Assembly (NCBI RefSeq): GCF_000472385.1
Contig: NZ_AWZU01000029.1
Location: 24,323 to 88,322, forward strand
Reading direction: 5' to 3'
DNA from: Bradyrhizobium sp. ARR65
Lineage (GTDB): Bacteria; Pseudomonadota; Alphaproteobacteria; Rhizobiales; Xanthobacteraceae
DNA length: 64,000 nucleotides
Positions 8,709-16,775 of the stretch are shown one piece after another; the first letter of the stretch is position 1; the number at the start of each line of letters is the position of its first letter. Under the pieces are notes generated by a model that had not been told where the DNA came from, made no database searches, and saw only the letters and a list, made by a program, of their open reading frames with translations. The position numbers and the translations under genes were made by a program.

Positions 8709-9212
8709 ATGGAGGCCGCTCTGACTGCATTTTCCAAATGGCTGTCGGCGACGTCGCTCAGCCATGCCATCCAGACAGCGGGCTGGATCATTCCAACGCT
8801 GCAGACCATACACATTCTCTGCGTCGCCATCGTGTTCTCATCCGCGGTGCTGGTTGATTTGCGGCTGTTCCAGCTGTTTGAGCGCGACGAGCCGCTGCGC
8901 GAGGTGGCGCGGCGCTTTCTGCCGGCGATCTGGCCCGTGCTGCTCGTCTTGCTCGCGACCGGAGGCCTGCTGATCATCGGCGAGCCGCGCCGCTCGCTGG
9001 TCAATCCAACCTTTTACCTCAAAATGACCCTGCTGCTTGTCGCGATCCTGCTGACGGCAGGCCTGCAGAGATCGATCGCTTCCGCACCAGTCGCTTGGGA
9101 GAAGGATCGAAGCCGCCGGATGGCGGGCAAGGCTCTCGCAACGGTATCGATCCTGGTCTGGTGCGGCATCCTGTTCGCCGGGCGCTGGATCGCCTACACG
9201 CAGGCCGGTTGA
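8709..9212 (+). CDS. Membrane protein, DUF6644-like, first of two paralogues
   Basis: A 167-residue protein with about four membrane helices. Helix one contains TIHILCVAIVFSSAVLVDLRL and the last ends GRWIAYT. The neighbour at 9212 has the matching SVHVIAICLVVGSILVLDLRLL and GRWIGFT, so the two are tandem paralogues with a conserved histidine near the start of the first membrane helix and an invariant D-L-R-L. A buried His in a four-helix membrane protein is compatible with heme or quinone contact, but no second ligand can be assigned. Function unknown; it may work as a heterodimer with its partner. Confidence 0.68.
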   Translation: MEAALTAFSKWLSATSLSHAIQTAGWIIPTLQTIHILCVAIVFSSAVLVDLRLFQLFERDEPLREVARRFLPAIWPVLLVLLATGGLLIIGEPRRSLVNPTFYLKMTLLLVAILLTAGLQRSIASAPVAWEKDRSRRMAGKALATVSILVWCGILFAGRWIAYTQAG

Positions 9213-9715
9213 TGTCGCAGTTTCAGGATATCATTGCCTATTTCGAGGACAGCGGGCTGGCGGAAAGCATTCGCGAAAACGATACGCTGTTTCCATCCAT
9301 CGAGTCCGTCCACGTGATCGCGATCTGCCTCGTTGTCGGCTCGATCCTCGTGCTGGACCTGCGCCTGCTCGGGCTCGCCTCCATTCATCGGCCCGTGAGC
9401 CGGCTCGCGGGTGCCATCCTCCCGGTAACTTGGAGTGCATTCGCGATCGCGGCGACCTCCGGCTTTTTGCTGTTCATCTCCAACGCGACCAAATATCTGG
9501 AGAACGGCTATTTCGTCGCCAAGATCTGTCTGATCTGTGCCGCCGGCGTGAATATGCTGATCTTCCACGGCATCAGCGCGAGGGATCTGTCGCAGTGGGA
9601 GAAGGAGCCGCGACCGCCGCTGCGGGCGCGCCTTGCAGGCGCGGTCTCGATCCTGCTCTGGATCGCGGTCGTGGCTTGCGGGCGCTGGATCGGATTCACC
9701 ATGCAGGTGCTTTGA
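9212..9715 (+). CDS. Membrane protein, DUF6644-like, second paralogue
   Basis: A 167-residue four-helix membrane protein paralogous to the preceding gene. Start and stop share TGATG, implying coupled translation. Conserved features are the His in SVHVIAICL, the motif LDLRLLGL, a Gly-rich second helix (ATSGFLLFIS) and the terminal GRWIGF. An additional His lies near the end of helix three (NMLIFHGIS). The ATG at 9212 is chosen because longer in-frame extensions run inside the previous gene. Confidence 0.68.
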   Translation: MSQFQDIIAYFEDSGLAESIRENDTLFPSIESVHVIAICLVVGSILVLDLRLLGLASIHRPVSRLAGAILPVTWSAFAIAATSGFLLFISNATKYLENGYFVAKICLICAAGVNMLIFHGISARDLSQWEKEPRPPLRARLAGAVSILLWIAVVACGRWIGFTMQVL

Positions 9716-9716
9716 G

Positions 9717-10184
9717 ATGGGCAGGCTCCGCCTTTCTCGCGGCGTGATTGTTGCAGTCGCCATGACAGGCTTGGCCGCATCGCCATCAATGTCGGAGGAT
9801 GTGGCGGCGATGCCGCCCTTCCAGCCCCATGTCGACATGAAGACGTTCATGGAGCACGTGCTCAGTCCGGCCGCGGCGATCATCTGGAGCACCAACGGCA
9901 CGATCATCGACGAGAAAGGCGAGCATGACCTTTCGCCGAAAACAGATGACGACTGGGAGAAGATCGTCAGCGGCGCGGCAACGCTGGCGGAAGCAACGAA
10001 CGCGCTGATGATCCCGCAGCGGGCGCTGGATGCGCAATGGAACGACTACGTCAACAAGCTCGCGGCCGCCGCGGACAAAGCCTATCGCGCCGCGGAGGCG
10101 CACGATCTGAAATCCATCTCCGAAGTCAGCGATCAACTCGACAGCATCTGCGCCGCCTGCCACCGTCATTACGGGCTGGAGTAG
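9717..10184 (+). CDS. Exported c-type cytochrome (cytochrome c'-like, C-terminal heme motif)
   Basis: A 155-residue protein with an N-terminal signal peptide (VIVAVAMTGLAASPSMSE) and one heme-attachment motif CAACH twelve residues from the C-terminus. That is the layout of class II cytochromes (c' / c556), whose four-helix bundle ends with CxxCH. Residues such as WEKIVSGAATLAEATN and DIxSEVSDQLDSICAACH-like helices fit. It closes the five-gene module, so the preceding membrane proteins may pass electrons to or from it. The partner oxidase or reductase is not visible. Confidence 0.78.
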   Translation: MGRLRLSRGVIVAVAMTGLAASPSMSEDVAAMPPFQPHVDMKTFMEHVLSPAAAIIWSTNGTIIDEKGEHDLSPKTDDDWEKIVSGAATLAEATNALMIPQRALDAQWNDYVNKLAAAADKAYRAAEAHDLKSISEVSDQLDSICAACHRHYGLE

Positions 10185-10610
10185 ATTGCGGCCACGGCGC
10201 AGTGCTTATTATGGCGCGGCGCTTATTATTGCGCCCTCTCTCCTTGTGAGAGGCAGTTCCGCAGGAGCATACGCCGATCAAATTGCAGAGCCAGGCGGGC
10301 ACCTTGGGCTCGCCTCCCCTCGATTCGCTCAGCTCGGCGACTGCTCTACAACATGACCAGCTCCCAGTTAGTACCGTCACCCTGAGGTGTGAGCCACCGG
10401 GTCCGCGCGAAGCGCGGCCCGATGACAGGCTCCACGAGCCTCGAAGGGCGACGGCCCGGCCCTCGCAGCAGGCCGTTCATCGTTCGAGGCTCGCTACCGC
10501 AAGCACCTCAGGATGACGGTTCGAGGCTGGTGCTCGCTTGGATCAAAGGGCCTATCTATTGGATCACCCGCTGTCGCGGGCGATGACGGTGGTGCTTGCG
10601 GCAGTCACGC
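10185..10610. other. Gene-free stretch with a repeat element
   Basis: Between the cytochrome gene and the convergent binding-protein gene (10611-11756). The first 190 bp show only low-complexity CTTATTATGGCGC-like direct repeats (about 10200-10240). The remainder is mostly the repeat element at 10376-10518. No credible coding sequence seen. Confidence 0.5.
10376..10518. repeat. Intergenic inverted-repeat element (CCTGAGGTG / CACCTCAGG family) with nested insert
   Basis: GTCACCCTGAGGTG (10376-10389) pairs with CACCTCAGGATGAC (10505-10518) with one mismatch. About 40 bp inside it (10398-10437) recur with two mismatches inside a different repeat family at 44101-44140, so that segment looks like a separate mobile insert. 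Possible bidirectional terminator between convergent genes. Confidence 0.65.
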
Positions 10611-11756
10611 TCACTCCGCCAGGACGTATTTGCCGTTTTTCACCGTGAGCAGAATGCGCGAGCGGTCGTCCAGGCCGTAGCGGTCGGTTTCGGTGAAATT
10701 ATAGACGCCCTGGCTCGCCGGAATTTCCCGCTCGGTCAGCAGCGCCTTTCGGATCGCCTCGCGGAATTCGCTCGTGCCGGGTTGTGCCGTTTTCAGCGCG
10801 GTCGGGACGACACGCTCCAGAACCAGGAACGCATCATAGGAATGGCCGGCGAACTGGCTGCGCGGGCCGTATTTGGCTTCATAGGCCTTGTCCAGCGCCA
10901 GGCCCGGCTTCTTGGTGAGCGCGCTGTCGGGCTGATCCTCCGGATCCATCACTGGCCCCGAAACCATGATCACGCCCTCGGCGGCCTTGCCCGCGATGCG
11001 GATGAAATCCATGCTGGCGGCGCCGTGGGTCTGATAGATCAGGCCCTTGTAGCCGCGGTCCCGCAGCTCGGTCTGCGGCAACGCCGCAGCGGTGCCGGAG
11101 GCGCCGACCAGGATGGCATCGGGATTGGCGGCGACAAGCTTCAACACCTGGCCGGTGACCGATGTGTCGGGACGCGCGAAGCGCTCATCATCGACCAGCG
11201 TCATGCCCATCGGGATGGCCTGTTTCTTGAAATCGTTCAGCCAGAGATCGCCGTAGGAATCGGAATAGCCGATATAGCCGACGGTCTTGATGCCATGCTT
11301 CTTCATGTGGTCGTACAGCGCCTTGCCGACGATCGGAATCGGCTGCGGCATCGTCACCGACCACTTCGCCCGTTCCGGCGTGATCGGGAATGGCGCGAGC
11401 CCGATATGCGGAATGCCGGCCTCGTTGGCGACGTTGGACACCGCGATTGTCGGTGGCGTCGTGGAAGAGCCCATAATGATGTCGGCCTTGGACTCCGTGA
11501 CAAAGCGCCGCGCATTCGTTGTGGCGTTGGTCGGGTCGCCGCCGTCGTCGAGCACGATCACTTTCAAGGGATGGCCTGCGATCTCCTTCGCCACGAAGTC
11601 GAGCGCGTTGCGCTCGGGGATGCCGAGCGCCGCCGCCGGCCCCGTCGTGGAAATGCTGATGCCGATGGTGATCTCATTGGTCTGCGCGCCCGCCGGCGCG
11701 CCCGGCAACGCAAGGCTGAGCGCCAGCGCCGCGGCAGACAAAAGGGCTTTCCTCAT
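10611..11756 (-). CDS. Periplasmic substrate-binding protein of a Liv-type ABC transporter (CouP-like candidate)
   Basis: A 381-residue periplasmic binding protein with a signal peptide (LLSAAALALSLALPGAPAGA-Q) and the Leu/Ile/Val-binding fold opening ITIGISISTTGPAAALGIPERNALDFVAKEI. The pattern VIVLDDGGDPTNATTNARRFV and the C-terminal LTEREIPASQGVYNFTETDRYGLDDRSR are typical of binding proteins in aromatic-acid operons. It is the last gene of the minus-strand catabolic run and presumably feeds the permease/ATPase set at 3872-7414. In Rhodopseudomonas the equivalent protein (CouP) binds p-coumarate-like acids; that substrate is inferred by context. Confidence 0.85.
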   Translation of the reverse strand: MRKALLSAAALALSLALPGAPAGAQTNEITIGISISTTGPAAALGIPERNALDFVAKEIAGHPLKVIVLDDGGDPTNATTNARRFVTESKADIIMGSSTTPPTIAVSNVANEAGIPHIGLAPFPITPERAKWSVTMPQPIPIVGKALYDHMKKHGIKTVGYIGYSDSYGDLWLNDFKKQAIPMGMTLVDDERFARPDTSVTGQVLKLVAANPDAILVGASGTAAALPQTELRDRGYKGLIYQTHGAASMDFIRIAGKAAEGVIMVSGPVMDPEDQPDSALTKKPGLALDKAYEAKYGPRSQFAGHSYDAFLVLERVVPTALKTAQPGTSEFREAIRKALLTEREIPASQGVYNFTETDRYGLDDRSRILLTVKNGKYVLAE

Positions 11757-11831
11757 TCGTTCCTCCCTGCAATGTTCGCTTGTTCCAGAGCAGAACTTGC
11801 CCTGCAGTTCAACCCTCTCTTTAGGTGTGCA

Positions 11832-12251
11832 TCAGCCCTGCATGAATTTCTCGACGATCTCGCTCGGCACCGGCACCGATTTCAGCTTGTCAGGATCATC
11901 GGGATCGCGGCCGACCAGCACGCGGGTCTCGAAGGCCTCGATCGCAAGCGCCTCGCCCTTGTAGACCTTGTGAGTGACCTCGAAACTCGACCGCTTGAAA
12001 CTCTCGATCCGGCTCTCGATCGTGATCCAGTCGCCGTAGGTGGAAGGGATGTAGAATTTCGCCTGCGTGTCGACCATGGGAATGCCGACCAGCCCGTAGC
12101 GCTTGACGAGGTCCTGCTTGGAAAAACCCGCCGCCTCGAACATGATCGAGGTGGAATCGTCGAACATCGCGAAATAACGCGGATAGTAGACGATGTTGGC
12201 GGGATCGCAGTCGCCCCACTGTATCTGGACATCGCGCCGGTGCACGAACAT
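11832..12251 (-). CDS. 4-hydroxybenzoyl-CoA thioesterase family protein
   Basis: A 139-residue hot-dog fold thioesterase. The N-terminal motif IQWGDCDPANIVYYPRYF matches the active-site segment of Pseudomonas-type 4-hydroxybenzoyl-CoA thioesterase, in which the Asp after WGD-x is catalytic (here D17-D19 region). Length is normal for the family. It lies between a short-chain dehydrogenase and the binding protein in the hydroxycinnamate run, so hydrolysis of (4-hydroxy)benzoyl-CoA to the free acid for PobA is the natural reading. A general acyl-CoA housekeeping thioesterase (YbgC type) is the alternative. Confidence 0.83.
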   Translation of the reverse strand: MFVHRRDVQIQWGDCDPANIVYYPRYFAMFDDSTSIMFEAAGFSKQDLVKRYGLVGIPMVDTQAKFYIPSTYGDWITIESRIESFKRSSFEVTHKVYKGEALAIEAFETRVLVGRDPDDPDKLKSVPVPSEIVEKFMQG

Positions 12252-12289
12252 CGTGTTTACCTAGCTGTTATGCCGCCAAGGCGGCGGTT

Positions 12290-12313
12290 CACCTCTCCCC
12301 GCGGGGAGAGGTG
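12290..12313. repeat. Perfect 24-bp palindrome (CTCTCCCC family)
   Basis: CACCTCTCCCCG followed directly by its complement CGGGGAGAGGTG, between the thioesterase and SDR genes. Related hairpins occur at 13182-13200, 18663-18681 and 23652-23680, all intergenic. Could form a very stable hairpin in mRNA. Confidence 0.7.
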
Positions 12314-12350
12314 AGAGCGAGTTCGAGTTCGTGGCGGCGATCGTGTCATA

Positions 12351-13112
12351 TCACTTCGGTGCCATGCGCAGCGCGCCGTCGAGGCGCACCACCTCGCCGT
12401 TGAGATAGGGGTTGTCGATGATGTGCAGCGCGAGCGAGGCGAACTCCTCGGCCTGGCCGAGCCGGTGCGGGAACGGGATCGCGGTCGCAAGCGAATCCTG
12501 CGCCTCCTGCGGCAGGTTCGACAGCAGCGGCGTCAGGAACAGGCCCGGCGCGATGGTCATGACGCGGATGCCGAACTGCGCGAGCTCGCGCGCGATCGGC
12601 AAGGTCATCGCGACGATCCCGCCCTTGGAGGCCGAATAGGCCGCCTGCCCGATCTGGCCGTCATAGGCGGCGACGGAGGCGGTGTTGATGACGACGCCAC
12701 GTTCGCCGCTTGCCAGCGACTCGAGCTTGGACATCGCTGCTGTCGCCACGCGCAGCATATTGAAAGAGCCGATCAGATTGATCTTGATCACCTTCTCGAA
12801 ATCAGGCAGCGGCATCGCTCCGTCGCGGCCGACGACGCGTTTAGCAACACCGATGCCGGCGCAGTTCACCAGCACGCGCGCCGGGCCATGCGCCTTTTCG
12901 GCCTGCGCGATCGCAGCCTCGGCTGCAGCCGAATCCGACACGTCGCAAACGATCGCCGTGCCGTTGATCTCGGCTGCGACGCTTTCCGCCAGCTTGGCAT
13001 TGAGGTCGCAGACCGCGACCTTCGCGCCCTGGGCGGCGAGCTTCCGCGCGGTGGCGGCGCCCAGCCCCGATGCGCCTCCGGTAACGATGGCGGCCTGGTC
13101 CTTCAACAACAT
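12351..13112 (-). CDS. Short-chain dehydrogenase, type II 3-hydroxyacyl-CoA dehydrogenase-like
   Basis: A 253-residue classical SDR: nucleotide-binding TGGASGLGAATA (about residues 12-23), NCAGIG, catalytic Ser in NTASVAAYDG and YSASK, and a C-terminal LDGALRMAPK like HSD10-type 3-hydroxyacyl-CoA dehydrogenases. In this cluster it would oxidise the 3-hydroxy-3-arylpropionyl-CoA made by the hydratase to the 3-keto ester, as in the beta-oxidative hydroxycinnamate route described in Agrobacterium. A paralogue with the same C-terminus is at 41137-41895. Substrate inferred from context. Confidence 0.82.
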   Translation of the reverse strand: MLLKDQAAIVTGGASGLGAATARKLAAQGAKVAVCDLNAKLAESVAAEINGTAIVCDVSDSAAAEAAIAQAEKAHGPARVLVNCAGIGVAKRVVGRDGAMPLPDFEKVIKINLIGSFNMLRVATAAMSKLESLASGERGVVINTASVAAYDGQIGQAAYSASKGGIVAMTLPIARELAQFGIRVMTIAPGLFLTPLLSNLPQEAQDSLATAIPFPHRLGQAEEFASLALHIIDNPYLNGEVVRLDGALRMAPK

Positions 13113-13181
13113 GATGGTCTCCTTAATTGGCTCTACGGCGCGATGAGATTAGGCTTAGCTGCGGGCGATGGCGAAGGTCTA

Positions 13182-13209
13182 CCTCTCCCAGAGGGAGAGG
13201 TCGGATCGC
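13182..13209. repeat. Intergenic hairpin repeat (CTCTCCC family)
   Basis: CCTCTCCC-AGA-GGGAGAGG (13182-13200) followed by TCGGATCGCA, a block that recurs after GAGAGAGG at 23575-23592. Lies between the fcs and SDR genes on the minus strand. No gene in 13113-13290. Confidence 0.55.
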
Positions 13210-13290
13210 AACGATGCTTCGCATCGCTCCCCATCGGGGCGAGGTAGTGCGAATCCACAGATGGCCTGCTTCAACCAACACTCATCTTCC

Positions 13291-15192
13291 CTATCTCAGC
13301 GTGATCACATAATCCGCCGGCGTCGGCGCATAAAGCTGTTCGATCAACTCCTTGCGATGCTCCAGCACCGCGCGCTGGTTGATCGAGCCCTTGTCGGTGA
13401 CCTCGCCGCGGTCGATCGATAGCGGCGCATCCAGCAGGATCGCACGGGTGATCCGCGTCGAGGAGCCCGTCGCGCTCGACAGAAACTTTTCAAACCGCTC
13501 GCGGAAGGCCGCCCGCACCAGCGGATCGGCGGCGGTGGCCTTGAGATCGTCGAAAGGCAGCGTCGCGTTGATCAGCCGGCAGCCATCGAGGTCGAGCACG
13601 ACGATCGCCGCGATCTCGTCGCGGTTGATGCCGGCGATTACGACGTCGCGCACCAGCGGCGCGCAGGCCGCGATGAAGCGAGCGCGCAACGGACCGACAC
13701 TGACCCAGGTTCCGCTCGCGAGCTTGAAATCCTCGGCAATCCGGCCGTCGAAATCGAAGCCGGCATGCAGATCACTGGGATCGGCGGGCTTGAGCGCATC
13801 GCCGAGCTTGTAAAAGCCTTCCTCGTCGAAGGCAGCCTTGCTCACGTCGGGCTGACGCCAATAGCCCGGCGTGACATTCGGCCCCTTCGCGCGCACCTCG
13901 AGCTTGCCGTTGCTCGGCACGAGCTTGGCCTCGTTGCCCGCCACCGGCAGCCCGACGTGGCCGGAGCGGCTGGTGCGCGGATTGGCCGCCATGAAGTACG
14001 GCGCGGTTTCGGTCGCCCCGAGCCCGGTCAGCATCGGCACACGATGGCCGGTCGCCTGCACGGAAAGCTCATCAAGGCTGTTCCAGACATAGGGCGAGAG
14101 CGCCGCGCCCGAGAAGAACATTGCATGCAGGCGGCTGAAGAATTTTTCGCGCAGTGCGGCATCGTCGCGGAAGTAAGGCAGCAGCGACTCGTAGCCTTTG
14201 GGCACGTTGAAATAGACCGTCGGCGCGATCTCACGCAGATTGCGCACCGTCTCTGCAATGCCTTCAGGCGTCGGCTTGCCCGCATCGAGATATATCGAGC
14301 CGCCATTATAGAGCGTGAGGCCGACATTGTGATTGCCGCCAAACGTGTGATTCCAAGGCAGCCAATCGATGATGACGGGCGGCTCGTCCTTGAGGAAAGC
14401 CATCGTCTCGCGCAGCATGACCTGGTTGGCGCAGATCATGCGCTGAGTGTTGATGACCGCCTTGGGATTGCCTGTAGACCCCGAGGTCAGCAGGAATTTT
14501 GCGATCGTGTCGGGGCCGATCTTGTCATGGGCTGCATCAAGGTTCGGATGCAAGGGCGTCGCCATCAGGTCCTTAAGCAGCGTCACGTCGCGGCCCGGCA
14601 CGGCGCCGTAAGCCGCCGCGATCTCGGTGCCGAGCGACACGTTGGCGAGAAGTGCATCGGCGAACTTGTCGGCGTCATCGGTAAAGACGAGGCCCGGCGT
14701 CAACAGCTTCATCACATGCGCGAGCTTGCTGTAGTCCTTCGAGACCAGCGAATAGGCCGGCGACACCGGGCAGAATGGAATCCCTGCATAAAGCGCGCCG
14801 AAGGCGACCAGCGCGTGATCGATCGAATTGCCGGAAAGGATGACGACCGGCTTTTCGGCCGACAGTCCCCGCTTCAGCAGGCTCGAGGCGATATGCCGGC
14901 TGCAGACGAGCAGTTCGGCATAGGTGAGCTGCCGCCAGCCGCCGCTGCGCTCGCGCTCCGCCATGAAGACGCGGTCCGGCGCGACGCTTGCCCAATAATG
15001 CAGGCGGTCGGTGATGCGGGCCGGATAGTCGTCGAGGGTGCGGGTCGGGCGCAGATAGATGGTGCCGTCGGATTTTCGCTCGATCGAGACGGCCGGATCG
15101 CGGAACGAGATCGCGCGCAGTGGATGATGGGCGGCAGCGTGGCCGGTTTCGCCGGCTGGCGTTGACACGATCATGTTCGGCTGCGCGCTCAT
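13291..15192 (-). CDS. fcs: Feruloyl-CoA synthase (ANL superfamily)
   Basis: A 633-residue adenylate-forming enzyme, the length of feruloyl-CoA synthases and longer than typical 4-coumarate ligases. Phosphate loop LLTSGSTGNPKAVI lies near residues 230-245, followed by IIDWLPWNHTFGGNHNVG, which is characteristic of this subgroup. The A5-type motif is GLGATETAP and the A7 region is YKLGDALKPADP with DFDGRIAEDFKL. It converts ferulate / p-coumarate plus ATP and CoA to the CoA thioester in the cytoplasm. Its ATG overlaps the stop of the upstream hydratase gene (ATGA), so the two are coupled. The C-terminal catalytic Lys region is divergent, as in other members of the subgroup. Confidence 0.87.
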   Translation of the reverse strand: MSAQPNMIVSTPAGETGHAAAHHPLRAISFRDPAVSIERKSDGTIYLRPTRTLDDYPARITDRLHYWASVAPDRVFMAERERSGGWRQLTYAELLVCSRHIASSLLKRGLSAEKPVVILSGNSIDHALVAFGALYAGIPFCPVSPAYSLVSKDYSKLAHVMKLLTPGLVFTDDADKFADALLANVSLGTEIAAAYGAVPGRDVTLLKDLMATPLHPNLDAAHDKIGPDTIAKFLLTSGSTGNPKAVINTQRMICANQVMLRETMAFLKDEPPVIIDWLPWNHTFGGNHNVGLTLYNGGSIYLDAGKPTPEGIAETVRNLREIAPTVYFNVPKGYESLLPYFRDDAALREKFFSRLHAMFFSGAALSPYVWNSLDELSVQATGHRVPMLTGLGATETAPYFMAANPRTSRSGHVGLPVAGNEAKLVPSNGKLEVRAKGPNVTPGYWRQPDVSKAAFDEEGFYKLGDALKPADPSDLHAGFDFDGRIAEDFKLASGTWVSVGPLRARFIAACAPLVRDVVIAGINRDEIAAIVVLDLDGCRLINATLPFDDLKATAADPLVRAAFRERFEKFLSSATGSSTRITRAILLDAPLSIDRGEVTDKGSINQRAVLEHRKELIEQLYAPTPADYVITLR

Positions 15193-15995
15193 GTCGACCC
15201 CGGTTTCACCTTTGCGGTTCTGTGCTCGAGAAAGGCGCGGATGCGGCGCTTTGCTTCCTTGTCACTCTGCGCCACCGTCGCCATCAGCGACTCCATCAGA
15301 AGCCCGGTCTGCGGATTGGCCTCCGCAATCATCGGCAGCGCCTGCAGCACGGCGAAATTGGTCAGCGGCGCATTCGAGGCGATACGCTCGGCAAGCTCCA
15401 TGGCTTTGGCCAGCGCGCCACCGGCCTCGACGAGATATTGGGCAAAGCCATAGGCCGAGCCTTCGGTTGCCGAATAGACCCGCCCCGTGAGCATCATGTC
15501 CATCATCCGCGGCACGCCGATCAGCCGCGGCAGCCGGACCGAGCCGCCGCCCCCGACGAAAATGCCGCGCTGGCCCTCCGGCAGTGCGAAATAAGCCGAT
15601 GGCTCGGCGACGCGGATATGCGCAGCGCAGGCAAGCTCCAGTCCGCCGCCGATCACAGCGCCCTTCAGCGCTGCGATCACGGGCACGCGGCTATATTGAA
15701 TGCGGTCGAAGACGCGATGCCACATCTGCGAATGGCGCAGGCCCTCGGTGGCGTCGTGCTCGGTCAGTTCGGACAGATCAAGGCCGGAGGAAAAATGATC
15801 GCCGACGCCGTGAATGACCACCGCGCCGATATCGTCGGGCAGCTTCGCAAAGCACTCGCCGATGCTAAGGATGATGCCGTCATTGAGCGCATTGCGCTTG
15901 GCCGGACGGTTGAGCCCGACGGTCAGCACCGCGCCGCTTTTCTCGATTTTCAACAGCGCGGCATGTTCCGCGTCGGCGGCAGAGGCGTTTCCCAT
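15189..15995 (-). CDS. Enoyl-CoA hydratase/crotonase family protein of the hydroxycinnamate operon
   Basis: A 268-residue crotonase. Both hydratase glutamates are in the expected places: GGGLELACAAHIR and ALPEGQRGIFVGGGGS. The oxyanion segment HFSSGLDLSEL is present. It is not a close match to hydroxycinnamoyl-CoA hydratase-lyases (which carry a WxxW-type N-terminal region), so simple hydration of feruloyl- or coumaroyl-CoA is as likely as vanillin release. First gene of the run hydratase - fcs - SDR - thioesterase - binding protein. An operator-like box and a TTGACT hexamer lie 27-59 bp upstream. A lyase activity cannot be excluded from sequence alone. Confidence 0.8.
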   Translation of the reverse strand: MGNASAADAEHAALLKIEKSGAVLTVGLNRPAKRNALNDGIILSIGECFAKLPDDIGAVVIHGVGDHFSSGLDLSELTEHDATEGLRHSQMWHRVFDRIQYSRVPVIAALKGAVIGGGLELACAAHIRVAEPSAYFALPEGQRGIFVGGGGSVRLPRLIGVPRMMDMMLTGRVYSATEGSAYGFAQYLVEAGGALAKAMELAERIASNAPLTNFAVLQALPMIAEANPQTGLLMESLMATVAQSDKEAKRRIRAFLEHRTAKVKPGST

Positions 15996-16021
15996 CGGCT
16001 TGTTGTGTCCTGTTCGGAATA

Positions 16022-16036
16022 GTTATGTTGTATAAC
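16022..16036 (-). promoter_or_regulatory. Operator-like box GTTAT-N5-ATAAC upstream of the hydratase-fcs operon
   Basis: Perfect 5-bp arms with a 5-bp centre, ending 27 bp before the hydratase start. On the minus strand it reads TCGTTATACAACATAAC, close to TTGTTATTCAACATATC at the marR/ABC promoter. A TTGACT hexamer lies just upstream (16054-16049), so a bound protein would cover the promoter -10 region. Probable site for the MarR protein encoded at 3192-3698. Confidence 0.6.
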
Positions 16037-16072
16037 GATTTTGGGGGGAGTCAACAGGGCCCTTGCTGCCGC

Positions 16073-16213
16073 CGTCATTGCGAGGAGCAAAGCGACGACC
16101 CGCCGTCGCCTATGGCGAGGCTAGGAGTCCCGCCGAAGCGCCTTTGCGCGTAGGCGGAAGCAATTCAGCCTGTTTCCGCGGCAAAACCCTGGATCGTTTC
16201 GCTCGCAATGACG
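16073..16213. repeat. Intergenic inverted-repeat element (CGTCATTGCGAG family)
   Basis: CGTCATTGCGAG (16073-16084) and its exact complement CTCGCAATGACG (16202-16213) bound a 141-bp element containing the GGAAGCAATTCAG-like core seen in relatives at 25849, 31458 and 44085. Non-coding. Confidence 0.7.
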
Positions 16214-16235
16214 AGGATGTGGTTTCGGCCTGAGG

Positions 16236-16691
16236 TCACAACACCATGTGCACGTCGATCACCACGCGCGTGGCGTGGCGGGCGACGGAGGCGACGAAGA
16301 GGTGCTCCATCAGCCAGCGATATCTGTCGCTGCCGGTCTCGAACTTCGGCGACGTCCGGCAATAGATCAGTTTCGGATCGACTGGGTCGCCGCGCTTCAG
16401 CTTCTGCAGAAGATCCAGGGGTCCAAAGCGGATCCCTTTGTTCTCGACATAGATCACCGTGCCGTCATCGCTCTCAAGCGCATATTTCGCCTCCAGCTCG
16501 ATCAGCTCGTTGGGGCGGATGATCTGGAAATCCGCGCCGAACGGAAGAACCTTGCCATTGATCTCGCCCCGCACCTCGCCGCCGATAATCGGGATAACGC
16601 GGCGAACGCCATGGCCGATGTCGCCGGCGCTGACCACCTCGCCGATCAACGCGGTGATGGTGAAGACGTATTTGGTTTCGAGCACCGGCAT
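16236..16691 (-). CDS. DUF3237 family protein
   Basis: A 151-residue protein matching the DUF3237 pattern: MPVLETKYVFTITALIG at the start, then HGVRRVIPIIGGEVRGEINGKVLPFGADFQIIR, and the terminal RHATRVVIDVHMVL. The ATG at 16691 is chosen because it begins the conserved domain; the in-frame extension upstream to 16775 is poorly protein-like. DUF3237 proteins are small beta-barrel proteins common in aromatic catabolic clusters of Bradyrhizobium-like bacteria, without an agreed activity. Same strand as and directly downstream of the TRAP permease gene, so probably co-transcribed with it. Confidence 0.8.
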   Translation of the reverse strand: MPVLETKYVFTITALIGEVVSAGDIGHGVRRVIPIIGGEVRGEINGKVLPFGADFQIIRPNELIELEAKYALESDDGTVIYVENKGIRFGPLDLLQKLKRGDPVDPKLIYCRTSPKFETGSDRYRWLMEHLFVASVARHATRVVIDVHMVL

Positions 16692-16775
16692 GGACAGCCA
16701 ACTCTCACCGAGGTTCGCTGGCGCGAGCACCTCGGGATGACGGAGAGAGGCGCCCGCCGCTTCAGTTAAGCACAC

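Noticed and set aside
15189..15995. Calling the operon hydratase a hydroxycinnamoyl-CoA hydratase-lyase (vanillin-forming)
   Set aside because: The sequence keeps ordinary hydratase residues but lacks the features I associate with the lyase subgroup, so only the general crotonase call is supported.
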